Source: Rhizomys pruinosus
Taxonomy: Eukaryota > Chordata > Mammalia > Rodentia > Spalacidae
Assembly (NCBI GenBank): GCA_009823505.1
Contig: VZQC01005691.1
Location: forward strand, 4,161,485 to 4,225,484
DNA: 64,000 bases
Reading direction: 5' to 3'
Under the pieces are notes generated by a model. It searched no databases. It was not told where the DNA came from and worked only from the letters and a program-made list of their open reading frames with translations. The position numbers were made by a program, and so were the translations under genes. This document shows, in pieces, positions 34,333-44,450 of this stretch; positions within the stretch are counted from its first letter, which is position 1; each line of letters opens with the position of its first letter.

Positions 34333-35875
34333 TTGGAACAGGAAATAGGATCCAGGGCCTCATGACTGCTCAGCATACAGATGACCACCAAGCTCAGCCC
34401 CAGTCCCAATAACTTAACACTTTTATATAGATCCAAGCAGCTTCCATCATTTCAAGCGCAAAGACAAGCCTAAGAAGCCATATCTGCAGAAGCCTAAATA
34501 TCCTTCATAGTCGAAACCCCAGCACTCTACGATGTGGTTCTTGTGATTGGTAGTATTAAAACATTTTTTTGAAAACCACACTATTTGGGCTACCATAACA
34601 AAGTTTCAAATAAGAAATTTGAAAGGTACAATATAAAAGAAAAAAAGTTTTGCTTTGTATTTTAACCACAAGAGTTCAAAGAGATGCTTAACAATCAGGA
34701 GGAATCAGTTGCAGGCCTTGAGTTTGCATGAATGTGGGTGTTAGTAAGTACATTTGCATTTTGATTTACATAAGGTAAAAAATTTTAATACCTTTGTACA
34801 TAAAATATTTAAAATATGAAAATAACAGAGCAAAGCATGTCCCTGACATGATCCCTGCCTTGGCCTGCTGTGGATCTCCGTGCTGTCTCTGTTTCTGCAA
34901 AGAACACAACCAATGAGGCTCTGGTATTGTTAAAGGATGGAGTCACGCTGCAGTTAATATAACTTCTCTGATCCAAACTCTGGAGGGACCATTTAGTCAC
35001 TCAGGAATTTGATCATATCTCAGTTGTGAGACCTGGGGAGTAGAAGGTAGCCTGTGATACAGGAGTAGCAGGTTCTTGAACTCATCACTGCAAGCTGTCA
35101 TTTTGTATTTTTACATAAGTTAATACTCATATTACATCTGCTATTTATTATATTGGTTGCTGAGTTCCCTGTGCTGTGGCTTGATTGGGTCCTATGCACA
35201 CTAAGCTTTCCACATAGTCAGGGCACAGACACTAAATGATTTTGATGACATGTTAGACATTTTCTTCAACAAGCCATCAGGGGCCACATGTTTGAATAAT
35301 TTCAAACACCTGATGTTCTTGTGATTAATAAATTTATAAGATGATGTTGAAGAAAAATATTTAGTATTTTTTTTGTTTACTATAACACATTTTATTTTTT
35401 TAAGAGACCTTCTAACAATGTTTTACTATTATACCAAATCTACTAGCAAATTTTTATAAATGTGGACAATATATGATTTATCAAGCCTGAAGCTTAGGAG
35501 GAAAATCAAAGAGCCCACGTTACAGTACACTTGTCTTAGTTCACTTAAGTAAAATGGCTGCTATCTGAATAAATACATTCAAAAAATAAACTTAGAGTCT
35601 GGTGTGAAGCTACCCACAACCTTGACACACAACTAAGTCATTAAATACTTCAAATTCAGATCTTGGGGCTTGTGGTATTGCTAACACAGTCTTTCGAGAC
35701 CTCCGTGTGAATCTAGAGTGCTTGTTCATGAATGAGATGCCAGTATTATTTGAAACCATCCCTATAGGAAATGAATTTTAATTCGCTATAAATGGTTAAA
35801 ATATAGGCTTAGCCTGTTTGAAATGTAGAGGAAAGAAAAAAAAAAAAAAACCCCAACAACTCTGGAAGCTTCTAC
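34333..35875. other. Unique AT-rich sequence
   Basis: No feature was recognised apart from A-runs, the longest near 35,838-35,851. Confidence 0.45.
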
Positions 35876-36017
35876 AGAGCCCCCCGGGGGACTTGTAGTA
35901 CATGGGGCGTGAAGTGTGGGTACCAAGACCCATCTCCTTCCAGGGACCCTGCCCTAACTCTGCACCCACAACCCAGCCTGCTCCCTGGCCGCACCTGCTC
36001 CAGCCATGCCGGGGGAC

Positions 36018-36037
36018 ACACTGCCATCTAGTGGCGG
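36018..36037 (-). promoter_or_regulatory. CTCF-like binding motif
   Basis: The sequence actgccatctagtggcgg matches the reverse-complement CTCF consensus RSYGCCMYCTRSTGGY at every position of that core. It lies in a GC-rich, non-SINE patch (35,876-36,245) with many CpGs. In mouse and rat many CTCF motifs ride in B2 SINEs; this one is outside any SINE I can see. The minus orientation means the motif points toward lower coordinates. Occupancy is not shown by sequence. Confidence 0.65.
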
Positions 36038-36655
36038 CAGCCGGCCTCGCAGGCCTAGAGACCTGAGTGCCTTCCTGGGGGAGCAGGTGCACTTGGGCAG
36101 TCAGGGCTCAGAATGCCCAGGGCTGCTGCCAGCGACGCCAGCAAGGGACACTCCGTGGGGCCACCAGCTTCACTCTTGGGAGGCACTGCATTCGCAAGAG
36201 CCCCCAGCTCGTTGGGGTCCTAATGGCAAGGTAAAGAGAAAGTTGGGGTTCTTGGAGGCTCAGTAGGTAGAGAAGATGAAAAAGGAATTAGCCATGCAAG
36301 GTGTGGAAAGCTGTCACCCAGACAGGACGAGCACCGACAGATGCCTAGAAAACCAACGCCGGATTTGAACACTCCCCTTTGCTGCTGTGGCTTTCCTTTC
36401 AACTTAAATATGCACAGAAGACCACATTCTGTCTCTGCTGATTGGCGAGCCATATTTCACCAGTTTCTGGAGTAGTTTAAAATATACTACTGTGATAAGG
36501 TTGATAGTATTTGCAAAAGCATGAAAACTGTCCAGTTTATAGTAAAACTTTGTACCTTCCAAAGGGTACACGAAAACAACAGAAATCACAACTGATATTT
36601 TTGTTCTAATTTCATGTTCATGAAACTATTTTTATTTTTTAAAGATTTCATACAG
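36038..36655. other. GC-rich patch grading into unique AT-rich sequence
   Basis: The GC-rich part ends near 36,245. An 86-codon plus frame starts at 36,006 but shows no domain. No exon is claimed. Confidence 0.4.
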
Positions 36656-36794
36656 GCTGGGCATGGTGGCACATGCCTTTAATTCCAGTACTCAGGAGGC
36701 AGAGGTGGCAGATATCTCTGAGCTCAAGGCCAGCCTGTTCTACATATCGAGTTCCAGGACAGCTGAGGCTACAGGGAGACCCTGTCTCTAAAAG
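36656..36794 (+). mobile_element. B1 SINE, sense
   Basis: From 'ggctgggcatggtggcacat' to 'accctgtctctaaaagac'. Its tail has become a CA repeat. Confidence 0.92.
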
Positions 36795-36795
36795 A

Positions 36796-36836
<41 letters not shown>
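36795..36836 (+). repeat. (CA)n microsatellite between two B1 copies
   Basis: A CA run of about 20 units with single interruptions sits exactly where the A-rich tail of the upstream B1 should be. Confidence 0.95.
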
Positions 36837-36837
<1 letters not shown>

Positions 36838-36842
36838 AAACA

Positions 36843-36980
36843 GCCGGGAGTGGTGGTGCACACCTTTGATCCTAGCACTCAGAGGCAGGTGGATCTTTGT
36901 GAGTTCAAGGCCAGCCTGGTCTACAGAGCGAGTTCCAAGAAAGCTGGAGCTACAAGGAGACCCTGTCTCAAAAAGGAGAA
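36843..36980 (+). mobile_element. B1 SINE, sense
   Basis: From 'gccgggagtggtggtgcaca' to 'gaccctgtctcaaaaagg'. It lies in the same orientation just after the CA repeat. Confidence 0.92.
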
Positions 36981-37425
36981 AATGTATTATGATCATATCT
37001 GCCCATTACCCTCTCTTATCCTCTCCCCCTCCCACTGACCCCCTCTTCCCAGTTAGTCTCCCTTCTACTTCCATGTAGAAGGTCTTACACAGGGAGCCAG
37101 CTCCTGTTTATAACAGCAACAGCCACACCAAATACCAGAGAGTTTTAACAGCACTCTCTCCTGTCTTGCAGTGTGTCATGGGCCAGACTACTGGTGATTC
37201 AGCCTTGGTCAGAGAAGCCTTTGGGTTCTGGTTAATGTTAAGGTGCATAACTACTCAAAGTGCTGAAGACATCTGTTCAGTCTTCGGCCCTAAGCAGGAC
37301 ATCTGTAAGATCCCCTCCAAAGCTCAGCAATAGTGCAGAAGAGAGAATGGAAAGACTATGAATTCACAAAAAGCTGAGAGTCATCCTAGCATAATAGAGG
37401 AGCCCTAAACTGAATAGTTAAAAAT
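36981..37425. other. Unique sequence
   Basis: No feature was recognised. Confidence 0.45.
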
Positions 37426-37631
37426 ATTTATTATATGTGTGTGTTTTGCATATCTAGATATGTAAGTGTACCAGGTGTGTGCAATGCCCACAGAGGCCAG
37501 AAGAGGGTGTTGGATCTCTTGGAACTGGAGTTAAGGATGGTTGTTAGCCACCATGTAGGTGCTAGGAACAGAATCTCAGTCCTCTGCAAGAGCAAGAAGT
37601 GCTCTTACCCCTGAGCCATCTCTCCAGCCCC
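37426..37631 (-). mobile_element. B2 SINE, antisense
   Basis: 'gtgcaatgcccacagaggcc', 'ggaactggagttaaggatgg' and 'gagccatctctccagcccc' identify it. No 17-bp internal duplication. Confidence 0.93.
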
Positions 37632-38461
37632 TGAGTATTCTTTATAGCACGTTAAAATTTTATGAAAAATATTTCAAAGAGATACAGTTTAACAATAAAC
37701 ATTGTTCACCCACATATATGCACAAAAAGAATATACTCAAAAGTATTTCTATAAATATACAAAAATTAGAAACACAAAATTATTCATGATGTTTATTTAA
37801 AATATACATATAGCACAGTTAACCATTTTTCTTTTATATTGGGTCATATTAAGTCTGAAGGAAAGTTGAACTTATTTTCCAATACACATCAGTAAACCTT
37901 CATGTGCAACAGTATTTCTGTGATGGCATGTAGAAGACTGATCCTTGAACCTATGAGCACTGTGACCGTGGATTTATGAATTCCTTGGGATGTAGAAGCA
38001 GAGTTTCCAAGCTGTCTTCAGCTCCCTGCTTCCCCTGGGATTACTGAAGGCTTTCAGGGTCCCTAGGCCTTATGCTTGTCACCTTTAGAGGAGCCTTACT
38101 TTGTGGTCAGTGGTTGCAGGAATGGATACCTTTTAATGTCCAACTTACATTCATCTCTTCCCTAAAAAGCTGTTTTCACAAGTTCAGCCCCCTGATCTAA
38201 ATTTATGCAGGCACCTGTTAATTTGTCAGGAAGTCCCAGAAGGTTGTTGGTATGGTTTGGACTCTGATGGGCCCCTAAAGCACGGACATTGTGCCAAAGA
38301 GAAACACCTCTCTGGAAGGACCATGCACTTCCTGGCTGCCTCCAAGCAATTTCTTTATCATTAAATATTTTTAACAATTTACATTTGACACATTCAAAGC
38401 AATCTCTTCCTTTTAAAAAAAAAACCTGGGAGTTCATTCTTTTTTTGTTTGTTTGGTTGGT
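37632..38461. other. Unique sequence
   Basis: AT-rich to about 37,850, then mixed. No gene was recognised. Confidence 0.45.
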
Positions 38462-38611
38462 TGGTTTTGGTCTTTTTGAGATAGTGTCTCCCTGTAGCCC
38501 CAGCAGGTTTGGATATCAATATGTAGACCAGGCTGGCCTTAAATTCACAGAGATCCACCTCCCTCTGCCTCCTGAGTGCTGGGATTAAAGGCATTCACCA
38601 TCACACCTGGC
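38462..38611 (-). mobile_element. B1 SINE, antisense
   Basis: 'ggtctttttgagatagtgtc', 'gtagaccaggctggccttaa' and 'catcacacctggc' mark a nearly full-length antisense B1. Confidence 0.93.
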
Positions 38612-38947
38612 AAGTTCACTCTTTTAATACTGAAACTGACACCAAATGCATGTAGAGTTAAAAATTTGTATTGTATTCAAGCTCCAAAAATCACAAAGGC
38701 ATATGTTATAATTTACTTACTATCATTTTCCAAAATGTTTACAGTTTTTGAATTTATTCATTCAAAGACAAATAAAGCCAATCATATTTTGTAAGGGCCA
38801 AGTAAGGATTAGCTTCAGATTTCCAGGAAAATTGAAACTGTGTTTACAAAGGTCTATGGGAGAAACACAGGAAACACATACTGTGGAAGCCAACTGTATT
38901 GAAAAGGATCTCTGATGGGTATTTAGGGGTTTTTCTCCTATTTTTCT

Positions 38948-39097
38948 TTTGGACTCTGTTTTGAGACAGTCTCATTATGGAGCCCCACCTGGCTTGGAAT
39001 CAGCTATGTAGACCAATCTGGACTGGGACTTGTGACAATCTCCCTGCCTCTGCCTCTGAAGTTCTGGGACTGAAGGGGTCCCTAGCCCACCTGGCTT
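38948..39097 (-). mobile_element. B1 SINE, antisense, old
   Basis: 'gttttgagacagtctcatta', 'atgtagaccaatctggactg' and 'ctccctgcctctgcctctga' are B1 landmarks with strong divergence. Confidence 0.8.
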
Positions 39098-40086
39098 TTG
39101 ACTGGTGTTTATGAGAAGGAAGTTATATCCTAATAGTGGAGTGTGTGTTGGACGCCTTGATTCTGCAGCCCAAGCATTGGATTGCCTATCATGCTGTCAC
39201 AGGCTGTCCTGAACATGCATACACAACCACATTCCAATTCTATTGACAACATTAAAAATAATCACAGTTTGAAATTGTGTTGCTTGAGATACACCAAAGG
39301 GCTTTGCTCAGAAATACCAGAAGCTGTAAGGTTGTTAATAATGCGGCACATTCCTCCTGCTTGAGGGATAACCAAGAACTCTGTTCTGGCCTTGGCAACC
39401 TTCTCCCTGTAGGAGGCAGTGGCTCTGTGGGAAGCCCAGCCTCCCTTGTACCCTCAGCTCCACAGGAAGCCCTAGCCTCTGTGGGCCCCTCATTCCAACA
39501 TCAGGAGCCAGTGGGAAGGCAGAGCACAGACAACTGATTGCTATGCACTCTACTGCCAGACTCAGAGATATAACCTCCGGGAATGGCAAAGCCCTTGGTA
39601 TTGTTGAATTATTGTGTTGAAATAGAGCTGTGTGAATTCTAAAAACCTTGGCTGGCAGTCAGCTCAGTCACTAGCTATGGACAGAACACAACCCAGACAG
39701 GCCATTAAAAACACATAAATGCGATGATTTGGGTACTCATCTTGCATGCTTAGTTAAGAGTAAAAATCCAGCCGGCCTCTCACGACAGAGACTCACTGCT
39801 GGTGTGTGGCAGCACCTAAGTCTGCTTTGCATAGTATGCTGCTGGAGAAGACAACGGTTAACGTCCCCTTCTTCTCTCATTATGCTCATCTCATGGATGA
39901 GCATATATCATCCATGACTGGAGTTTTGGCTTCTTTCCTGTGTCAAAGAATGTGAGGGAAAGCATACAGGAGCTCACTTGTTTTGAGACCAGGTCTAGGG
40001 CTGGTGGACGGGGCCTGGGTCAAGCAGTCAGCCTCCTCTGGGCCTCATGTCCTGTGGACACAGGGTACACATACTGAAGAAAGATA
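39098..40086. other. Unique sequence
   Basis: No feature was recognised. Short frames are not supported. Confidence 0.45.
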
Positions 40087-40255
40087 TGAGTGTGGTGGTG
40101 CACGCCTTTAATCCTAGCACTTGGGAGGCAGAGGCAGGCAGATCTTTGTGAGTTCAAGACCAGCCTGGTCTACAGAGTGAGTTCCAGGACAGCTAGGGCT
40201 ACAGGGAGACCCTGTCTCAAAAAGACCAAAAAAAAAAAATATATATATATATATA
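40087..40255 (+). mobile_element. B1 SINE, sense, with (AT)n tail
   Basis: It starts 'gagtgtggtggtgcacgcct' (the first bases of the 5' end are missing) and ends 'gtctcaaaaagacc', poly(A), then AT repeats at 40,239-40,255. It is well conserved. Confidence 0.93.
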
Positions 40256-40303
40256 AGTGTCATTGTGTATAGTATGTGTGTGCGTGGTAAAGAGAGTGCT
40301 TGT

Positions 40304-41455
40304 ACAATAGCCTCAAAAGCAATAAGATACCTAGGAACAAACCTAACCAAAGACACCAAAGACCTCTACAACAAAAATTTTAAACCCTTAAAGAAAGAAA
40401 TTGAAGAAGACCTCAGAAGATGGAAAAACCTCCCATGCTCATGGATTGGGAAAATTAACATTGTAAAAATGTCCATTTTACCAAAACTCTTGTATAGATT
40501 TAATACAATCCCAATCAAAATCCCCAAGAGTTCACTCTTCACAGGCTCGAAAACAAATGTTCTTAAATTCATTTGGAAAAACAAAAGACCCCGAATAGCC
40601 AAAACAACCCTGAGTGAAAAGAGCTACACAGGGAGGATCTCTATACCAGACTTCAAACTATACTACAGGGCTATAGTCATAAAAACAGCCTGGTACTGGC
40701 ACAAAAACAGACCTGTTGACCAATGGAACAAAACCAAAGATCCAAATCTGAGCACACACAATTTCAGCCATCTCATATTTGACAAGGGGGCCAAGAAGCC
40801 ACAATGGAGAAAAGACAGCATCTTCAGCAAGTGGTGTTGGCAAAACTGGATCACCACTTGTAGAAGAATGAAATTAAACCCCTTCTTCTCGCCCTGTACA
40901 AAAGTCAACTCCAGATGGATTAAAGACCTCAACGTGAAACCCCAAACTCTGAAGGTGATAGAAGAAAAAGTTGGCAGCAGACTACAAGACATAGGCGTAG
41001 GAAAAGACTTCCTAAATCAGACAGCAACTGCACAAGAATTAAGGTCGACAATTGACAAATGGGACCTCATCAAACTCAAAAGCTTCTGTACATCAAAAGA
41101 AACAATCAAGGAAGTGAAGAGAACTCCCACAGAGTGGGAGGAAACCTTCACTGCAGATACATCTGACAAAGCATTGATTTCCAGAATATATAAGCTACTC
41201 AAAAAACAAAGAAAAAAGAAAACAAATGACCCACTCAATAGATGGAGCAAAGAGCTGAACAGAGACTTCACAAGTGAGGAATTAGAGATGTCTGAGAAAC
41301 ACCTCAAGAAGTGTTCAACATCACTAATCATTAAGGAAATGCAAATGAAAACCACTTTAAGATATCATCTTACTCCAATAAGACTGGCTAGGATCAAGAA
41401 AACAAATGATACCAAGTGCTAGAGAGGTTGTGGGGAAAGGGGAACACTCATCCAC
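40304..41455 (+). pseudogene. LINE-1 ORF2 internal fragment, tailless, with 14-bp target-site duplication
   Basis: Over about 370 codons the plus frame reads as L1 ORF2 downstream of the reverse transcriptase core. Examples are '[20 protein letters not shown]', '[16 protein letters not shown]', '[19 protein letters not shown]', '[20 protein letters not shown]' and '[20 protein letters not shown]'. ORF2 is the L1 endonuclease/reverse transcriptase (about 1,280 residues). The endonuclease and RT catalytic parts are absent and the C-terminal cysteine-rich end is cut. The frame stops at 41,420-41,422 (TAG where L1 normally has Trp) but L1 sequence goes on to 41,455. Direct repeats aagagagtgcttgt at 40,290-40,303 and 41,456-41,469 bound the insert. 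There is no poly(A) tail and no 3'UTR. The otherwise open frame suggests a fairly recent insertion. Confidence 0.93.
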
Positions 41456-41469
41456 AAGAGAGTGCTTGT

Positions 41470-41725
41470 GCACAGTGCATGTGTGGAGGGCAAAAATTAC
41501 TGTCAGATCTAAATCCCCAGGAATCTTCTACCCTTTTCATTGAGATGGGGTCTCTCTTTGGTGTAGTTTACCACACAGGTCAAGCTAGCTGGCCTCCAAG
41601 ATACCAGGCTCTTCACTGGTGTGAGCCAGCTTCCTACATGAGTTCTGGGGGGTCTGAACTCAGTACTTATCTTTTCTAGGCAAGCACTTTGCTAGCTACA
41701 CCAGTTTCCCAACTGGAACATGGGT
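41470..41725 (-). mobile_element. B4/RSINE1-like SINE, antisense, diverged
   Basis: 'ttgagatggggtctctcttt' (B1-like part) is followed by 'tctgaactcagtacttatct' and 'gcaagcactttgctagctac' (antisense ID-like part). This is the order expected for antisense B4. Confidence 0.6.
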
Positions 41726-42302
41726 GTGTATGGAATGCAGTAGAATGTCCAAGGACTCTGGAAGCTCCCCACCATGGATAACTCTTTTATTTTTGATGGT
41801 GGAGGAAGGAGACACTCATGTCTAGATGTTCTATTTCCTGGTTACCCTTGGGACAACCCAGGAGAGGCAGTATAGTTACGACAACCTTGGTCCTGATTAC
41901 TCGTGATGGTCCACAATCACAATCAGGGATCTGCAAACTTCTACAGAGGGCCAGGTAACAGATACCTGTGGCTCCCTGGCCTCTGAGTCCAAGTCTTAGC
42001 TGTCTACTTCTGTGGTACAGCTCAGCAGCAGTCCCCACTCACAGATCAGAGAAGGCAGGAGCTCTCAGTAGCTCACTTACAAAGGGGAACAGGGCCAGTT
42101 TGAGCTCAAAGTCGTGGGTCTCGGTTGGAAATACCATGATACAATTGAAGTGTCTATTTTCTCTTTGGAAAACAGGCTCCTATAAATGGAAAAAATTGCT
42201 ACAACCCCCCCCTCCATGACTTTTCAGGTTTCACTGTAGAGTAAACCTTCAGTGCTTAGATGTCCTCATTTAGAAATAAATGTTTCATACTTTAAAAAAG
42301 AG
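41726..42302. other. Unique sequence
   Basis: No feature was recognised. Confidence 0.45.
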
Positions 42303-42378
42303 ATACTAGGGATAGAACCCAGAGCCTCACTCACATGACCAAAGTTCTCCACTCTGTGGTACACTCATACCTCAGACC
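42303..42378 (-). mobile_element. ID/tRNA-like SINE relic, antisense
   Basis: 'tagggatagaacccagagcc' and 'ttctccactctgtggtacac' resemble the antisense ID/B4 head (gggattgaacccagggcctc ... ctaccactgagctaca). Short and diverged. Confidence 0.45.
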
Positions 42379-42439
42379 TTCATATGTTCTACTTAGGACT
42401 TAATTTTTTATTTATGTTTAAATATTTTATTACTTTTTA

Positions 42440-42647
42440 TTTTATGTATGTATATGAATGTACTGCTTACATGTGTGTAAGTATACCCATGTTGTATAAT
42501 GTGCATGGAGGTCAGAAAAAGGCTTCAGATCCTCTGGAACTGGAGTTACGGATGGTTGTTATCCACCATCTGGGTGCTGGGAATCGAACCCAGGGCCTCT
42601 ACAAGAGTAGTCAGTGCTCTTAACTACAGAGCCATCTCTCCAGCCCA
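42440..42647 (-). mobile_element. B2 SINE, antisense
   Basis: 'atgaatgtactgcttacatg', 'ctggaactggagttacggat' and 'agagccatctctccagccc' define it. It sits head-to-tail with the next antisense B2. Confidence 0.93.
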
Positions 42648-42649
42648 TT

Positions 42650-42852
42650 ATTTTTTTTATTTTTAATTATGTGTATGACTGTGTTTGTATGTGTGTATGC
42701 ACAGGTGAACATGGTGCTGGAAAGAGTAACAGATTCCCCTGCATCTGAAGTTATAGGTGTTTTTGAGCAGTCCAACATGGAGTTCTGAGACGCTAACTCC
42801 CATTCTCTGAAGAGCACATGCTCCTTACCTCTGAGCCATCTCTCCAGCTCCA
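42650..42852 (-). mobile_element. B2 SINE, antisense, diverged
   Basis: A T-rich tail, 'attcccctgcatctgaagtt' and 'cctctgagccatctctccag' define an older antisense B2 directly after the previous one. Confidence 0.85.
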
Positions 42853-43380
42853 TGCATTTTTTGATACAGAAACACAATTTCCGTTTATAAAATTTAACAC
42901 ATGTGGGTGGTTTGCACTTCTCACACGTTTCGTCTCTTTAACTGTTAGAAACGTTCGACGTGACTTTTTTATTTTAGATGATAGCGTATGATTTTAACTG
43001 TCTTGTAAAAGCTGTGAGTAATTATTATCATGGAATTTTCTAATTTTAACAATTGTGATGATGTGGAGAAAAATAGTCATGCAAGCATTTGAAAAATTGA
43101 TTCACGCAATTGTCGGTTTCATCAAACACTTGGCCCAAGAAGAGCAAATGTAAGTTAAGTAATAAAGAAAACAATTTCATTTTTCAATGAGCACTGGGTA
43201 AATAAGTATTCCCTTTGGTGATTTGTTTGCTTGGCCTCTATTTTAAACTTTCCAAATAGACAACACAGTCACATGGCAGCCAGTCCCAGTGCAATAGGCT
43301 TTTCAGTGATTCTGAAATAGAAAATAACCTAGATGAAAGCCTGAGAAGCCACACAGATATCCAGAGTGGGGCCCTAGGGT
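42853..43380. other. Unique sequence, candidate conserved block 42,890-43,200
   Basis: There is no repeat match. A cluster of CpGs at 42,928-42,991 ('acgtttcgtc', 'cgttcgacgtgac', 'agcgtatg') lies in otherwise AT-rich DNA ('gagtaattattatcatgg'). It may be conserved noncoding DNA, untested. Confidence 0.35.
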
Positions 43381-43772
43381 CCCATGCAGTGCTGCTCAGG
43401 GTGTGAGCCCCAGGTTCCCATGCAGTGCTGCTCAGGGTGTGGGCCCCAGGGTCCCATGCAGTGCTGCTCAGGGTGTGGGCCCCAGGGTCCCATGCAGTGC
43501 TGCTCAGGGTGTGGGCCCGAGGGTCCCATGCAGTGCTGCTCAGGGTGTGGGGCCCCAGAGTCCCATGCAGTGCTGCTCAGGGTGTGGGGCCCCAGGGTCC
43601 CATGCAGTGCTGCTCAGGGTGTGGGCCCCAGGGTCCCATGCAGTCCTGCTCAGGGTGTGGGCCCCAGCGTCCCATGCAGTGCTGCTCAGGGTGTGGGCCC
43701 CAGGGTCCCATGCAGTGCTGCTCAAGTTGTGGGCCCCAGGGTCCCATGCAGTGCTGCTCAGGTGTGGTGCTG
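43381..43772 (+). repeat. 36-bp minisatellite, about 11 copies
   Basis: The unit is cccatgcagtgctgctcagg plus gtgtgggccccagggt. Units start at 43,381, 43,417, 43,453, 43,489, 43,525 and so on, with two 37-bp variants (an extra G in 'gggg'). A 36-bp unit keeps three frames open, which explains the overlapping Cys/Pro/Gly-rich frames; none is a gene. Confidence 0.97.
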
Positions 43773-43889
43773 GCAACAGTCTGTTACTGTCAGCATATTA
43801 CCAGGTCACAAGGTAAAAAAAAAAATGGTGGGGTTGGACCATAATGGTATCTCTCTTGGCAGGCATACATGCATAAGGACCTGGGTTTG

Positions 43890-43890
<1 letters not shown>

Positions 43891-43930
<40 letters not shown>
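43891..43930 (+). repeat. (CA)n microsatellite
   Basis: A perfect CA run of about 20 units. The preceding 'gcataaggacctgggtttga' (43,871-43,890) looks like a truncated tRNA-derived SINE head, so the run may have grown from a SINE tail. Confidence 0.95.
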
Positions 43931-43932
<2 letters not shown>

Positions 43933-43978
43933 GGGGGGGCTCATCAAACCTCCCTTCATTTAAGAAACTATAGTTGGG

Positions 43979-44219
43979 GGCTGGAGAGATGGCCTAGTGG
44001 TTAAGAGCGCTGACTGATCTTGCAGAGGACCTGGGTTCGATCCCCAGCGCCCACATGTTGGCTGAGAACTGTCTGTAACTCCAGTTCCAGGGGAATCCAA
44101 CACCCTCTTCTGACCTCTGTGGCATTGCACAACACGGGTGCACAAACCTGCATGCAGATAGTACATTCATTCATACACATAGGAAAATAAATAAATAAAA
44201 ATAAAAAATAAATTTTTTA
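43979..44219 (+). mobile_element. B2 SINE, sense, full length
   Basis: It runs from 'gggctggagagatggcctag' through 'ctgtaactccagttccaggg' to an AATAAA-rich tail. The 17-bp internal duplication is absent. Confidence 0.95.
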
Positions 44220-44229
44220 ATTAAAAAAA

Positions 44230-44415
44230 AAGAGCGCTAGCTTCTCTTCCAGAGTACCCTTGTTTGGTTCCCAGCATTCGCATGGTGGGGTGACTAATAA
44301 CTATAATTAAAGTTCCAGGGGGATCTGACACCCTCTTCTGGTCTCCATCAACATTGCACTTACATGTAGGCAAACATTCATACACATAAAATAAAAATAA
44401 ATACATTTTAAAAAA
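44230..44415 (+). mobile_element. B2 SINE, sense, head truncated
   Basis: It starts inside the head ('agagcgctagcttctcttcc'), has 'agttccagggggatctgaca' and ends 'cataaaataaaaataaatac'. Confidence 0.9.
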
Positions 44416-44423
44416 GAAACCAG

Positions 44424-44450
44424 GGCCAAGCATGGTGGCGCACGCCTTTA
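44424..44450 (+). mobile_element. B1 SINE 5' end fused to a minisatellite
   Basis: 'ggccaagcatggtggcgcac' and 'gcctttaatccc' are the first ~27 bases of B1. Instead of continuing 'agcacttgggagg' the sequence enters the 39-bp minisatellite at 44,451. Confidence 0.85.

Noticed and set aside
36006..36266. 86-codon frame starting in the GC-rich patch near the CTCF motif, as a possible first exon
   Set aside because: GC richness alone lowers stop frequency; no promoter elements, splice donor or protein similarity can be shown.
40265..41422. A 385-codon open frame that could be called a gene
   Set aside because: It is L1 ORF2 sequence lacking the endonuclease and RT catalytic regions. The Met at 40,265 lies in flanking DNA outside the insertion.
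43384..43890. Three overlapping plus-strand frames of 137-168 codons rich in Cys, Pro and Gly
   Set aside because: They are products of the 36-bp minisatellite; all three frames are open at once, which real genes do not show.
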